Source: Ostrinia nubilalis
Taxonomy: Eukaryota > Arthropoda > Insecta > Lepidoptera > Crambidae
Assembly (NCBI RefSeq): GCF_963855985.1
Contig: NC_087096.1
Coordinates: 9,734,001 to 9,798,000, forward strand
Direction of reading: 5' to 3'
Length of the DNA: 64,000 bases
Shown here: positions 13,433 through 24,095 of the stretch, one piece after another
Position numbering within the stretch: the first letter of the stretch is position 1
Layout: every line of letters starts with the position of its first letter
Position numbers and translations under genes: made by a program
The notes under the pieces: generated by a model
What the model saw: the letters and a program-made list of their open reading frames with translations, nothing else
What the model was told of the DNA's origin: nothing
Database searches by the model: none

Positions 13433-15002
13433 TCGCGTGCTTCTTAATACGTTTTTCTCCCCATGAAATAGATTTTTTTGCACGCTAGTAGAGATGGTCT
13501 TGTAAACTTTAAAAGTGGGCCACAAACATTTTTAGTGTTTGGTAACATTGAAGTGTTTTTTGAGCTTTGACCCTCACCTTAGGATTATTGGTGTTTGTCA
13601 CACAGCAAACCGTAAGCTTACAACTAATTATGAAATTTGATCTCTATGCGCTTGAGTCATCAATGGATGACGTGTCATGAGGAAAATCACGTGATGCATA
13701 AAAAAGATGTAAAGTTATTTGGAACCAATTACATTCTCAAATCGCACATTAAAATGTATAAAAACCAACGAATGCGGTACCGTTGACTGCAAAATTTCTT
13801 TATAATTTTATATCCATGTACAAACTTCTACCATAACTTATGTAATCTGAGCTTCTACTAATAAAAATAAAACCTGTTATCACAAAAAATAAGTTGCATT
13901 TATCTGTTTTTTCAATGCACACCTGTGGATTACACTAAACGGATGTAGCTCCTGTGACCTTATGCCTAGAAAAAATATATTTGTAATACATATTATAATT
14001 ATCTGTGGTAATACTCACTTATTAGATCAAAGTCGAAAAATAAATGAGTGGTATAAGATCTTTGTTAATAAGATTTGTAATTTTTTTAGATGTACAAAAT
14101 ATTTTTATTTTTTTAATGATAAATGGTCATACTGGTAGAGTATTTTATAGTTCTTAGAAATTAGCAATCTTGAAAAATTATCTATCACGTGTTATGTATT
14201 AAGCTTATTATTTCATCGTATTTTTTCAATCGTATGTAAGTAAGTACTCGTATTCACAAGGAGACTTTACTCTATTAGAGCATTGTAATAGACCTTTAAA
14301 TAAAATTCGTTGCATTGTTTGCTGCCAGTACACGATTGTTGTGAGGAGGATGTACGATGATGAGGCACGACGATTACGAGGCGTCCGCTCGTGGGCAATT
14401 TGTGAACATTTGGAGCCGGAACCCTGAGGATGTGGTGGTCACGATGCACGAGCGTGTAACACCTCGATAGATAAAAAAAAATATGAATTTTTCAAATGTA
14501 TAATTTTTTCTTCTGCTTATCTTGTATACGGGACTATTCCCACCTCTCGTTCAAACCGCTGCAACTCCTGTGTATAACAGCTTTATTATCTTGTATCTTG
14601 ATTATTTTGCAAAATTTGGACATGGCTTAAAATTACAATCTTCGACGACTCTATGGTATATCTCAGCAGTTAGTGACTGATATTCTAAAAACTTACAGAA
14701 ATAGCGGAAATTACAATTGATACCACTAGTATTGAATAAGAATTTTATTATCAATTAAATCATATTTCACATAGATGATAAGAACTGAGTCGGAGAAGTC
14801 GTAAAAAATAATGCTTTAGTACCAGTAATGATAAAGCAACGCAAGGGATTGCAAAAACACGCATATCTCTCTCAAATGATACATTTCGATGGGGCATAAA
14901 ATATTACGAGTGGTAGCACTGTTGCGTTTGCATTTATTGGTAGTTCCATTAGCATGCATTGCAAAATCTGTGCCTTTAGTACAGTGATGTATTTCTTTCC
15001 TC
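13433..15002. other. Intergenic DNA, no gene seen
   Basis: AT-rich. The minus-strand frame at 14267-14449 covers a slightly GC-richer stretch but has no recognisable protein features. Confidence 0.45.
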
Positions 15003-15004
15003 TA

Positions 15005-15268
15005 CAGGGTGTTAGGTAAATGGGTATATGAGCCGACACTAGCCCATGTTAACATGGGCATATAAATGGTATGGTGAAGTCAGAAATTTAATATCATCAT
15101 TTTATTTTTTTTAATTTTCATACAAAATAAATTTTATAAAATCCGATTTGCATGAAAATTAAAATACCTAAAATGAAGATATCAATTTTATGACTTCACC
15201 ATACCATTTATATGCCTATGTTAACATGGGCTAGTGTCGGCTCATATACCCATTTACCTAACACCCTG
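15005..15268. mobile_element. Fold-back MITE (CAGGGTGTTAGGTAAATGGG ends)
   Basis: A 264-bp element with ~80-bp terminal inverted repeats that start CAGGGTGTTAGGTAAATGGG and include GAGCCGACACTAGCCCATG. The left flank is TA and the right flank is CA, so a Tc1/mariner-like TA duplication with one substitution is likely. Confidence 0.85.
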
Positions 15269-16028
15269 CATAGTACAGGGGTAACGGGTTAATAGTCTCT
15301 TATCTAATTATATTAATATATTATTAAAAATAAAATTATGTGGATTGCTAATTATGGCACGCATACTTATGTTTCTTTAAAGCTTTAAAAGTTCCAAAAA
15401 TTGGTCAACTCGCAAGCATGTCTAGTTTCGTTGACTTTCGCATGTTTGAATTTTAACCAAAATATCAATTGAAATCTAAAAATAAAAGTTACAGGTATCT
15501 TGAACAGTAGGTACTGTCAGCTATTTTATCCGAAATACGTTTGAAATTGTGTCGATACCCATCAGTGGGTACTTACCCATAATTTACATACCAGATTATT
15601 ATTAAATAAACATCTTTAGTCGCTTTATTATACGGATTTGCCGTCGTCCTTTCATGTCACGTGCTAAAGCCAAGCAGCCATTACTAGGTTGAGACACAAT
15701 CTTACTTAGTATGCGGTTGAAGTAACTTAGTACTTTGGTACTAACAAAATTAGAACATTATGCAGATAGTCGTCTTATTGAATTAATTATGTAACCGGTA
15801 AAGGGCTAAGAATTCAAGGAGTGTTTTATATGGGGCTATTAAAGTAGATCAAAATATATATTATGGTAACTTCTGCAACAATGTGCAAATGTTGCATCAT
15901 GGATATTTTATGCATTCATTCATCAATTGTTTGAAAAATACTTAAATAATGATTCCTATATTCTTCTTCACCTTACTTCCAATAAGAAGAATCCATTTAT
16001 AGGTACTCGCTGTGGGTCTCCCTTTACG
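15269..16028. other. Intergenic DNA, no gene seen
   Basis: No gene or recognised repeat. Confidence 0.5.
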
Positions 16029-16031
16029 TAA

Positions 16032-16473
16032 GGGGGCGTCCATAAATTACGTGAGACTTTTAGGGGGAGGAGGGGGTCAACAAAAACCTCACTAAATCTC
16101 ACGTGGGGGAGAGGGGGGGTGTCAGGAAATATCACGTAATTTTTTCCGCAAGAAATAGAGAAATAGAGTTTGCCAGAAAACTGGGTTTAAATCTTAAGTA
16201 AAAAAATTGGCCAAGTGCGTGTCGTGCCACGCGCAGTGTAGGGTTCCGTAGTTGTCCGTCGTTAACAGTCTAGTTTTTAGACTGCTGGCGTCCCCCCCGG
16301 TCGCCCTGCTCGAACAAAAATTGGCACTTTAAACTTTAATATTTTGCAAACGGATCCCTAAATCGAAAAATAGTCTTTGAAACCCCCAAGTCATCCAACG
16401 ATATCCTACACGATGGTGTAGAAGATGAAAAAAAAATAGTCAAAATTGTCTCACGTAATTTATGGACGCCCCC
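16032..16473. mobile_element. PIF/Harbinger-type TIR element, TAA duplication
   Basis: Ends GGGGGCGTCCATAAATTACG and its inverse at 16452-16473, flanked by TAA on both sides (16029-16031 and 16474-16476). About 442 bp with no transposase frame. Inside lies a widespread lepidopteran fragment (GGCCAAGTGCGTGTCGTGCC, 16209-16260) that reads like a nested or captured repeat. Confidence 0.8.
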
Positions 16474-16476
16474 TAA

Positions 16477-16906
16477 GCGTTTAAGAAACCCTGAAAGAAA
16501 AACTTTTCATTCAATTGGGGTTGCCTGCGTTCCTTATGATCACAAAACCACCCATATTTTATATTTTCGAGATGCAAAAGATTGAAAGATTACAATTATG
16601 ATTTTCCAATTTGCTTATCATAGGGCATTTGGGCTAAATTGTGACCTAACAAACTGCAAGTTGCAAGTGATCAACTTTATTTAATTTTGCATTGTATGTC
16701 AAAGGTTTTCCAGCATTTATTGTTATCGCAGTACAACGGAGTCGTCTCCGCGGCCGTTGCGTCCTCTCACAAAATGTCAAGGCTGCCCTGGCCGTCATAT
16801 GACGCGGGTCACATGACGCTGTTGTTTGGGCCACCGCATTCCAGCGCCTGTTCACAGGCAGGCCGCATCCTCGTTCTATTTTGGATATGTTTACATAGAT
16901 GGAATA
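16477..16906. other. Intergenic DNA with CpG-rich patch at 16735-16880
   Basis: The CpG-rich patch includes CATATGACGCGGGTCACATG. Opposed frames exist on both strands across it, none convincing. Confidence 0.4.
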
Positions 16907-16908
16907 TA

Positions 16909-17298
16909 CAGGGTAGAATTTTGTAATGCCACTTATAGGGAAAGTACTCTTAATATTGTAGATGAAAAAAATTCTCAAAGAAACATTCCTTTATTTTTGA
17001 AAAGAAATAGAACTGCATTCAAAGATTTCCAAAAATTTTCTTGCCACACCCGGGATACGAACCAACTAAAATCTGTTAAAAATTACACCCTGTATTTTTA
17101 TTGCATTGATCGTTAGGGTCAAGTATAAGGATGAAATCTCTCTAACAAACTTGATAAATCAAATGAAAGTAAATCCATAAAATCTTAAATTATTTTAATT
17201 ATGTACTAACAGAAATTTGTGTGATATTATTTTCGAAAAAAATTCGAAAATCTATGAATGCAGTTTCCCTCCAGGTGGCATTACAAAATTCCACCCTG
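16909..17298. mobile_element. Tc1/mariner-type MITE with TA duplication
   Basis: TIRs CAGGGTAGAATTTTGTAATG and CATTACAAAATTCCACCCTG at the two ends, each flanked by TA (16907-16908, 17299-17300). 390 bp, non-coding interior. One base is inserted or deleted between the two TIRs. Confidence 0.8.
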
Positions 17299-17300
17299 TA

Positions 17301-18895
17301 TAGCTAGATTTGAGCATAATCAGAATAGCAAATCGATTTTTAATATGTTCTTTTATGTCAGCGGCATGTCAGACCACAGTCTCCAGGATCCTGGAGGAGT
17401 CTGACCAGTGCTAGACATTGAGCTTCCATAGGGGTGTGACTTGACTTAATCAGCCTTAGCTTTCTGAACCATGGAGGAAAATCTAAATGAAACTTTTGAC
17501 CTCATAAAAGCACAATATTCTGAAGGTAAATTTAGCACTCCTGTAAGAGTAGGGCCATCAGGAATACAAACTTTTAGTGCATAGTGTGCTTTTGAACAGT
17601 GACAGTTAGCGAGACGATCAGAATGAAAAATTATTTAAGCTTTTTAGCGATCCATTCAAATCCAAGCTAGAAAATAATAATAACAAAATGTAAATAATAC
17701 ATTAAAAGCTTATCAATAAGAACTGTTTGTATATTATTTTATTTCAGTTAAGTGAATATTTTTTTTTAACTATAATTATATTATGATACGAAGTATTACG
17801 ATCTGCTACTAGTACACACAAATAATAACAATGCCTACTTGTTTTTAAAGCTTTCAACTATTGTGACTGTAAGCGCCATCTGTATCCTTCACGGCACAAC
17901 AAACCATTTCCTACCGATTTGCTCGTAGCCTCGATCGGCAAACGGAGACTCGCTTATGATTCGAGTTCCACAGAGCGACACCAGATGTCGGCATTATTAT
18001 TATGAAGATTTATTTGTTTTTATTATAACAATAATAATCATAATAAAAAAAAATAAACGAAGCATGAAAAAATTATAAAATTGCCATTGCACACAATATT
18101 TTTCTTATTAAAGCTTTTTCTCGTAGCTTCGTACGCATGGATTTGAATACTATCATTATAAATTATGGTCTATATATTTTGTCTGATGTATAAACAATAA
18201 TATTGTAGAGATTCATCAATATCTGTTCAGTACTTTTTGCATGAAACAGTAACAAACATCCATAAAATATTACTAAATGTAGGATTGTCTTGTTATCGAC
18301 GCGTTGATGTCTTTTGCTTTGGGCTAAAAATGTAGAGTGACTACGAAACCGTAGCTCTACATTAAATACAAAAATATAAGTGAAATGAGGATTTACGCGT
18401 TTCTTTTATTTAGTATTTTATGTGACAGATAGTATGTTGATATTTTTTTATTCATATGTAGAGCTTTCGTATAATTCGAATTATTAATCAGTATCTACTT
18501 CAAATTCTAAGAAATCCCACGTATGTAGGATTTCGAGTTTGTGATCGCTTCTTCGAATACTAAACTTTACTAAAAATCTGATTGAGGCAGCGCATGAAAA
18601 ATTTATCAACGCTACATTGTCAGTAGACTATGAGCCCGTAGGCACTGTGTAGGTATTCTTTAAAAAGACAGAGACTTTTTGAGTCTCTGTTAATTAAATA
18701 GGAATCAATTTAACCGTTTTACCAAACTTTTACCAATTAGAAATCGGTCGAGCTAAATGACTGAGCAAAATAAAAGTAAAGGAACCGTGCTATCGCTGAG
18801 CAATTGATGATCGTTGTTCAGATCTTTGAACTGATATAAGCCTGAACTCTGATTCAAAGTTCATTCACCTTTTGTTGTTGTCTGTAACTTTGATT
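17301..18895. other. Intergenic DNA with small repeat scraps
   Basis: No gene. A Helitron-type scrap (ATCTGTTCAGTACTTTTTGC) is at 18221-18262. Confidence 0.45.
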
Positions 18896-18907
18896 AATTC
18901 TTTGAGT

Positions 18908-19211
18908 CTATCTATCTATCTATGTCAGCCTTTGGGTTCGCCTTCGAACGTAGGCCTCCTCTTCAACCCTCCACCGTTTTCTGTCCCTGGCCACACGCAT
19001 CCAGTTCACTCCAGCCTGCTGCCGGATATCGTCTGTCCATCGTTTAGGCGGTCTTCCCCTGTGGGGAACGAACGAGTGGATCAGAGAAAAGACGAGGATC
19101 AGCGACGTGGTGGAAGAGATAGCGAGCCGTAAATGGAGATGGGCAGGACACATTGCACGGATGAACCAGGATCGCTGGGCCAGAAAGACCCTGGAGTGGA
19201 GACCCCGCAAC
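18908..19211. mobile_element. LINE 3' end with internal inversion (twin priming)
   Basis: Two pieces of one reverse transcriptase C-terminus in opposite orientation. Plus strand, ~19070-19207: ends SRKWRWAGHIARMNQDRW then ARKTLEWRPR. Minus strand, ~19065 down to 18920: continues GRPPKRWTDDIRQQAGVNWM and ends in a (TAGA)n-type tail at 18907-18922. Flanks share AATT[C/G]TTTGAGT (18896-18907 and 19212-19223), an 11/12 match consistent with a target duplication. A single insertion whose 5' part was inverted explains all of this. Confidence 0.8.
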
Positions 19212-19405
19212 AATTGTTTGAGTAGTTTGTGTTTTATTTTTATGGTTTAGTTTTGAGTATTGCTCATATGAATCAGGATTTGTTAATCTATTAAAATACA
19301 ACTTAGATATTGAAGTGTTTATTTGCAATAAATGCCTAAGGTAATTTCCAAAGCAGTGCTCTAGTAAGTAGATCTTACTCCATTGGCATAAATACCATAA
19401 AATCT

Positions 19406-19607
19406 TCTAAATATAATAAATCAAAGGTGACTGACTGACATAGTGATCTATCAACGCACAGCCCAAACCACTGGACGGATCGGGCTGAAATTTGGCATTC
19501 AGGTAGATGTTATGACGTATGCATCCGCTAAGAAAGGATTTTACGAAACTCCACCCCTAAGGTGGTAAAACGAGATCCATGCGTACGAAGTCGCGGGCGG
19601 CCGCTAG
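19406..19607 (+). mobile_element. Short Helitron inside an ~82-bp direct repeat
   Basis: Starts TCTAAATATAATAAATC and ends GCGGGCGGCCGCTAG before T; near-identical to 2626-2817. The DNA before it (19321-19403) and after it (19609-19691) is the same ~82-bp sequence with few changes (shared CTTACTCCATTGGCATAAAT). Helitrons do not make target duplications, so this flank repeat needs another explanation. Confidence 0.65.
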
Positions 19608-19691
19608 TTTGCAATAAAAGCCTAATATAATTTCCAAAGGTGCTGTAGTAAGTAGACCTTACTCCATTGGCATAAATACCATAAAAGTATT

Positions 19692-20023
19692 TATAAAGCC
19701 TCGAAGGCTTTATCACTCACGCTCTTTAACACTCATGTTAGACGACATCTTTCTAATGAGTTCCAAGCGATTCATTTGCGTAGGCTTCGAATTCCAGCTG
19801 ATCGCATTTAGCCAACATTTCTAGTTGGGGCCGACACATCCTTAGTACCGTACGAGCCTTGTCCTTGTGCCGGTTGCGTGGAGGCGCGCGCATTTAGGGT
19901 TACCACAAAAGAATCGTAAGTATTTTTATTGTTTTAATTAATTTAAGTTTTAATTATTGAAATATTTGGCAATGTTACATTAACTAATTATGATGAGCCC
20001 GGCAAAACTTTTGTGTCTTATTG
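19692..20023. other. Intergenic DNA, no gene seen
   Basis: A GC-richer part at 19740-19900 has no coding frame I can support. Confidence 0.4.
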
Positions 20024-20025
20024 TA

Positions 20026-21013
20026 CAGTGTGAGTCACGTTAAAGTGTACATATGAAAATAGATGAAACTAGACCTATTTTTATCGACAAAAAAGAGGTC
20101 AAAAAATTTTTGAGATTTTTTTTAATTTTTTATAGAATTTTTTTTCTTCCAATTACTTGTTGTAAAGAAAACGTAATAACTTTTAAACTAAGCGGTATAT
20201 CCTGATAAAATAAAAACAGTAATAATGCTAAATAACAGGCGATACTAAAAAAATACATAAAATATACAAAAAAGGCCAACAAATAATAAAAAATGATACT
20301 TTTTGAAAAAAAAAAACTGCATTAAACTTCGTGTTTTTTTGGTTATTTGATAAATTTAAAACCAAAAATCGCATGTCTCTATCCCTATCACAACATTTGC
20401 TATGATCGTTTGAACAAAGGCCTGCCACAACATTATTCTCCGCTACAGGTAGAGACAATTTTAATTTTAACTAAAATGCTTATTTTACTTCGAAATCTTT
20501 TGTTTTTATTTGAAATCTAACTTGTCTTTATCAAAATTACAAATCTAGAGCCATTTTCAGTTTTGTTGTTAACGAAGCGTTGAATGGCGCGCCCGGAGAG
20601 GCTTAGTTCAAACGATCATTGCAAACGTTAATATAGGGATAGAGACATGCGATTTTTGGTTTTACGAAGGTAATACGATAGAAAATAATACAAAGTAATA
20701 AAAACTACCGGTTATAGGGGCATTTTTTGGAGAAATTTATCAAATAACCAAAAAAACACGAATTTTAAAGCAGATTTTTTTCAAAAAGTATCATTTTTTA
20801 TTATTTGTTGGCCTTTTTTGTATATTTTATGTATTTTTTTATACCGCTTAGTTTAAAAGTTATTACGTTTTCTTTACAACAAGTAATTGGAAGAAAAAAA
20901 ATTCTATAAAAAATTAAAAAAAATCTCAAAAATTTTTTTACCTCTTTTTTATCGATAAAAATAGGTCTAGTTTCATCTATTTTCATATGTACACTTTAAC
21001 GTGACTCACACTG
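20026..21013. mobile_element. Long fold-back element, copy 1 (TA-flanked)
   Basis: A 988-bp near-complete palindrome starting CAGTGTGAGTCACG and ending with its inverse, flanked by TA on both sides. The arms are ~350-400 bp. The centre (about 20370-20660) holds a non-palindromic stretch with GGCGCGCCCGGAGAGG. TA target and CAGTGTG ends fit a Tc1/mariner-derived fold-back element. Compared with copy 2 (53847-60990) each arm has suffered a separate deletion: one near 20353 (left) and one near 20840 (right). Frames inside (20228-20458, 20801-20986) are AT-rich noise. Confidence 0.85.
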
Positions 21014-21015
21014 TA

Positions 21016-22130
21016 TTAGTTAAAATTTTACCAATTATTTTTTTTTCTAAAATTTCAGATAAATAAACAGTACTTAAGATTCACGTCACTTAGCATAAAA
21101 GTCACGAAACCACACGAATTTCACAGAGGCGTATTTTTTAACATTAAAGGTTAACAAACTGTTGTTGACTACGTGAGTTCAAGCAATGGTGACGCCTGAG
21201 AAATATTAAAAATCATAAAGAAGGTGAATAAGTAAAAAGTATTTTGATTAAATTTAAAACAATGTATTTTTATCAAGTTTAATTTTATTAAAGCATCAAC
21301 AATACTGTTGTGTATAAACAAACCTATTGCAACATTTATAGGAATTCAATTTGAATGCAAAAAAAAACTAATGTTATTCTATAAAAATGTTTGAGATTGT
21401 ATTCTGTTGTTGTACCTATAAATAAATAAATAAACCGATAGGTTTGTGTTGTTTAGAGTTACATTACACCATAATTTATTTAGGGTAAAATAAAATATAG
21501 ACTTTATTGGTACCTTTAGCAATAGTTGGGTCATTGTTGTTATATTTCTTTATTCAGATTTTGCTTAATCATTACATTGAATACCATATAAATTACGATG
21601 CAATATCCTAATCAAAATATTTGTAATATTATATCCTGTATTACTAACAGCAATACTGACCTATATTATACCTAATAATTAACAAACACAGACAAACAAA
21701 AGACAATAAATCATTTGCAGCCGCCGACATTGCGGTCGTTGAAGCGTAGTAATTTACAGTAAGACTTACCTATATGATTTTAAACTTTCTCGTTCCATAA
21801 TATTTGAAACTGAGCATTTGAGTTCTGATCAGATTTAAAAAACTTAAGACACGTATAGGCTCCTTAAGAGCAAAATTTGGCGATTTGTGACTACTAATTT
21901 AATTAACCCACACAAATAACAAATTAAAACGTTTTTGTTTTAGATTTTTTGAGAAATTGGCTTTGGTTATATTTGTGGCAGCCCTAGACCAGGCGGAAGT
22001 GAGAAGGCGAGAAGAAAGTACTTGGCAACCGGTCGGGTTTGTGGGCCAGCCCGCGCCGCTCCGCCGCCTGATCGAAGGAAACTCCTTGGAATAACCATCA
22101 TTATCATGTACTTTGCTTCTTTATAAAGAA
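21016..22130. other. Intergenic DNA with a LINE tail scrap
   Basis: At 21850-21925 the text GGCTCCTTAAGAGCAAAAT matches the LINE 3' UTR at 63717-63735, so a short Jockey-like tail lies here. No gene seen. Confidence 0.45.
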
Positions 22131-22524
22131 CTAGCTTTCCGCCCGCGGCTTCGCGCGCGTGGACTACATCATCATCATCATCGTTTCAGCCATAGGACGT
22201 CCACTGCTGAACATAGGCCTCCCCTAATGCTTTCCACATTGATCGATTGGTAGCGGCCTGCATCCAGCGCTCCCCTGCTACCTTTACGATGTCGTCGGTC
22301 CACCTTGTAGGTGGACGTCCCACGCTGCGTTTTCCGGACTACATTATCTACATATTTTACGGAACCCTATTTTTTTCCAAAATAAAATTTAGCCTATGTT
22401 ACTCGTGGATAATGTAGCTTTCGAATGGTGAAAGAATTTTTAAAAACGGTCCAGCACTTTTTGAGCCTATTCATTACAACCAAACAAACAAACAAAGTTT
22501 TCCTTTTTATAATATTAGTGTAGA
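22131..22524 (-). mobile_element. Helitron, minus strand, carrying a nested LINE
   Basis: On the minus strand it starts TCTACACTAATATTATAAAA after an A and ends GCGGGCGGAAAGCTAG before a T, the correct Helitron termini. It is interrupted by a LINE fragment at 22170-22335; without it the element is ~220 bp. Confidence 0.75.
22170..22335 (-). mobile_element. Truncated LINE nested in Helitron, 9-bp duplication
   Basis: Flanked by GGACTACAT at 22161-22169 and 22336-22344, an exact 9-bp target site duplication. The (GAT)n tail is at the low-coordinate side, so the insert points to the minus strand. Same family as 10789-11109. Confidence 0.9.
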
Positions 22525-23385
22525 TAAGGCTGAGTTGCACCACCTTATTTTAACCGTAACAATAGCAACCGGTGCTTTTTGTATGTAGTTTGACAGATTT
22601 TTGACGTTTGTTAAAGTTAAAGTAAGATGGTGAAACTCAACCTAAGTAATGTAGGTATGTTGTAAGTTAAGAATTATTGTGTCTTCACTAAGCAATAGGT
22701 TTAAATAAGAACATGCTCTAGATAGGGTCAATTACTCTTAAGTCCTTTCTTTGATCCAGTTAAAAGTTAATTAGTTTAAAAATAATATTAAAATTGATAA
22801 AATCGGAATTTTGTTTGGCTTTACATTTGTAATGAAATTTTGTATGATTCAATTAATTTCAATAATTGACAAGTGATAAGAAAACTTACATTTTAAAATA
22901 AAATACTATTATCTGGAATAAGTGAATTAATAACTTATTTAACTCAATTGTAATAGCGTGTCCTACATCTTATTTATGATGATTCTTATGGAGATAATAA
23001 CAATCAGGTTTCAAAACTTTCCATTCGAACGTTAAGTAATTTCATATTTGTGTTGTAAAGCTGCCTCTTACATTCCTTTTTACTATATCCGTGATCTCAT
23101 TCTCAAGTTTCGTCCGATTCATTCTTTTTACGATTCCTGATGACGGGACTTTTATGTAACTGAAGACCACAAACGAGAGAAAGCTCTAGTGGTTAAGTTA
23201 TCCATTATCCAGCATTCTTTGTTCCAAGTTACCTAGCTTATGTAAGCTGCAATGGGATGTAGTATTTACGTTCTTTGAAAGCGTTTAAATGTCTGTATCC
23301 TAAAGCGTTACCTAACATTATAAAAAATTGACGCAAACTTTTGGCCCGAGAAAAGGCGTGGGCGCTACGAAAGTGAAATTGGTAA
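22525..23385. other. Intergenic DNA, no gene seen
   Basis: AT-rich with no recognisable feature. Confidence 0.5.
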
Positions 23386-23393
23386 ATCTACAC

Positions 23394-24087
23394 TAGAGAT
23401 GAAACGGATATCCGGTAACTATCCGGTTGGCCGGATATCCGGCCTAAATTTACTATTCGGCCGGATACCGGATAGTAACTCACTATCCGGCCGGATACCG
23501 GATATTAAAAATCTACGACAATTTCCTATTAATAAAATGAAATACATTAATCTTTGAGGTAAACATAAATAAAATGGCTAATAATAATGACGGCTTTTAT
23601 TTAAAATCCAAAAAGTTACTAAAAGCCATATTAAGGCCTTTAAAAAACTATTTTCTTTTTCTGGGCTATTCACTCTAATGACGAATACATAAATAGTAAA
23701 TATATCGAAATATTGAGAAATAAAATAGGCGATCTTTTTTTACTGATGGTCTGATGTCATGATGCAGTTCAGTCAGATTACGCAGCAAGTAAACTAATCT
23801 AACTTTCGTTATTCAATCACACACTCACGATGGCAACCGAAATCGCCCGAATTGATCTGCCCCCTAGACAAGTGGCAAAATCTGACATTCTATTCGGACT
23901 GATTCGATTTTCGAAAAGTGTGACGCGTTTCGCGTTTAAAGCACCTGTGCGGCGCTAAACTCATCACGACATGCAACGAGACAATGGGCCAACTATCCGG
24001 CCGCCGGATATCCGGCTATCCGGCCTAGCAGCTGGCCGGATATCCGGTATCCGGTATCCGGCCAAACAACTATCCGTTTCATCTCTA
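23394..24087. mobile_element. hAT-type non-autonomous element with CCGGATA clusters
   Basis: TIRs TAGAGATGAAACGGATA at both ends and an exact 8-bp duplication ATCTACAC (23386-23393 and 24088-24095), as hAT transposases produce. Each end carries dense copies of TATCCGG/CCGGATA (about seven within the first 110 bp and a similar number in the last 100 bp). The ~500-bp middle is non-coding. Confidence 0.9.
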
Positions 24088-24095
24088 ATCTACAC

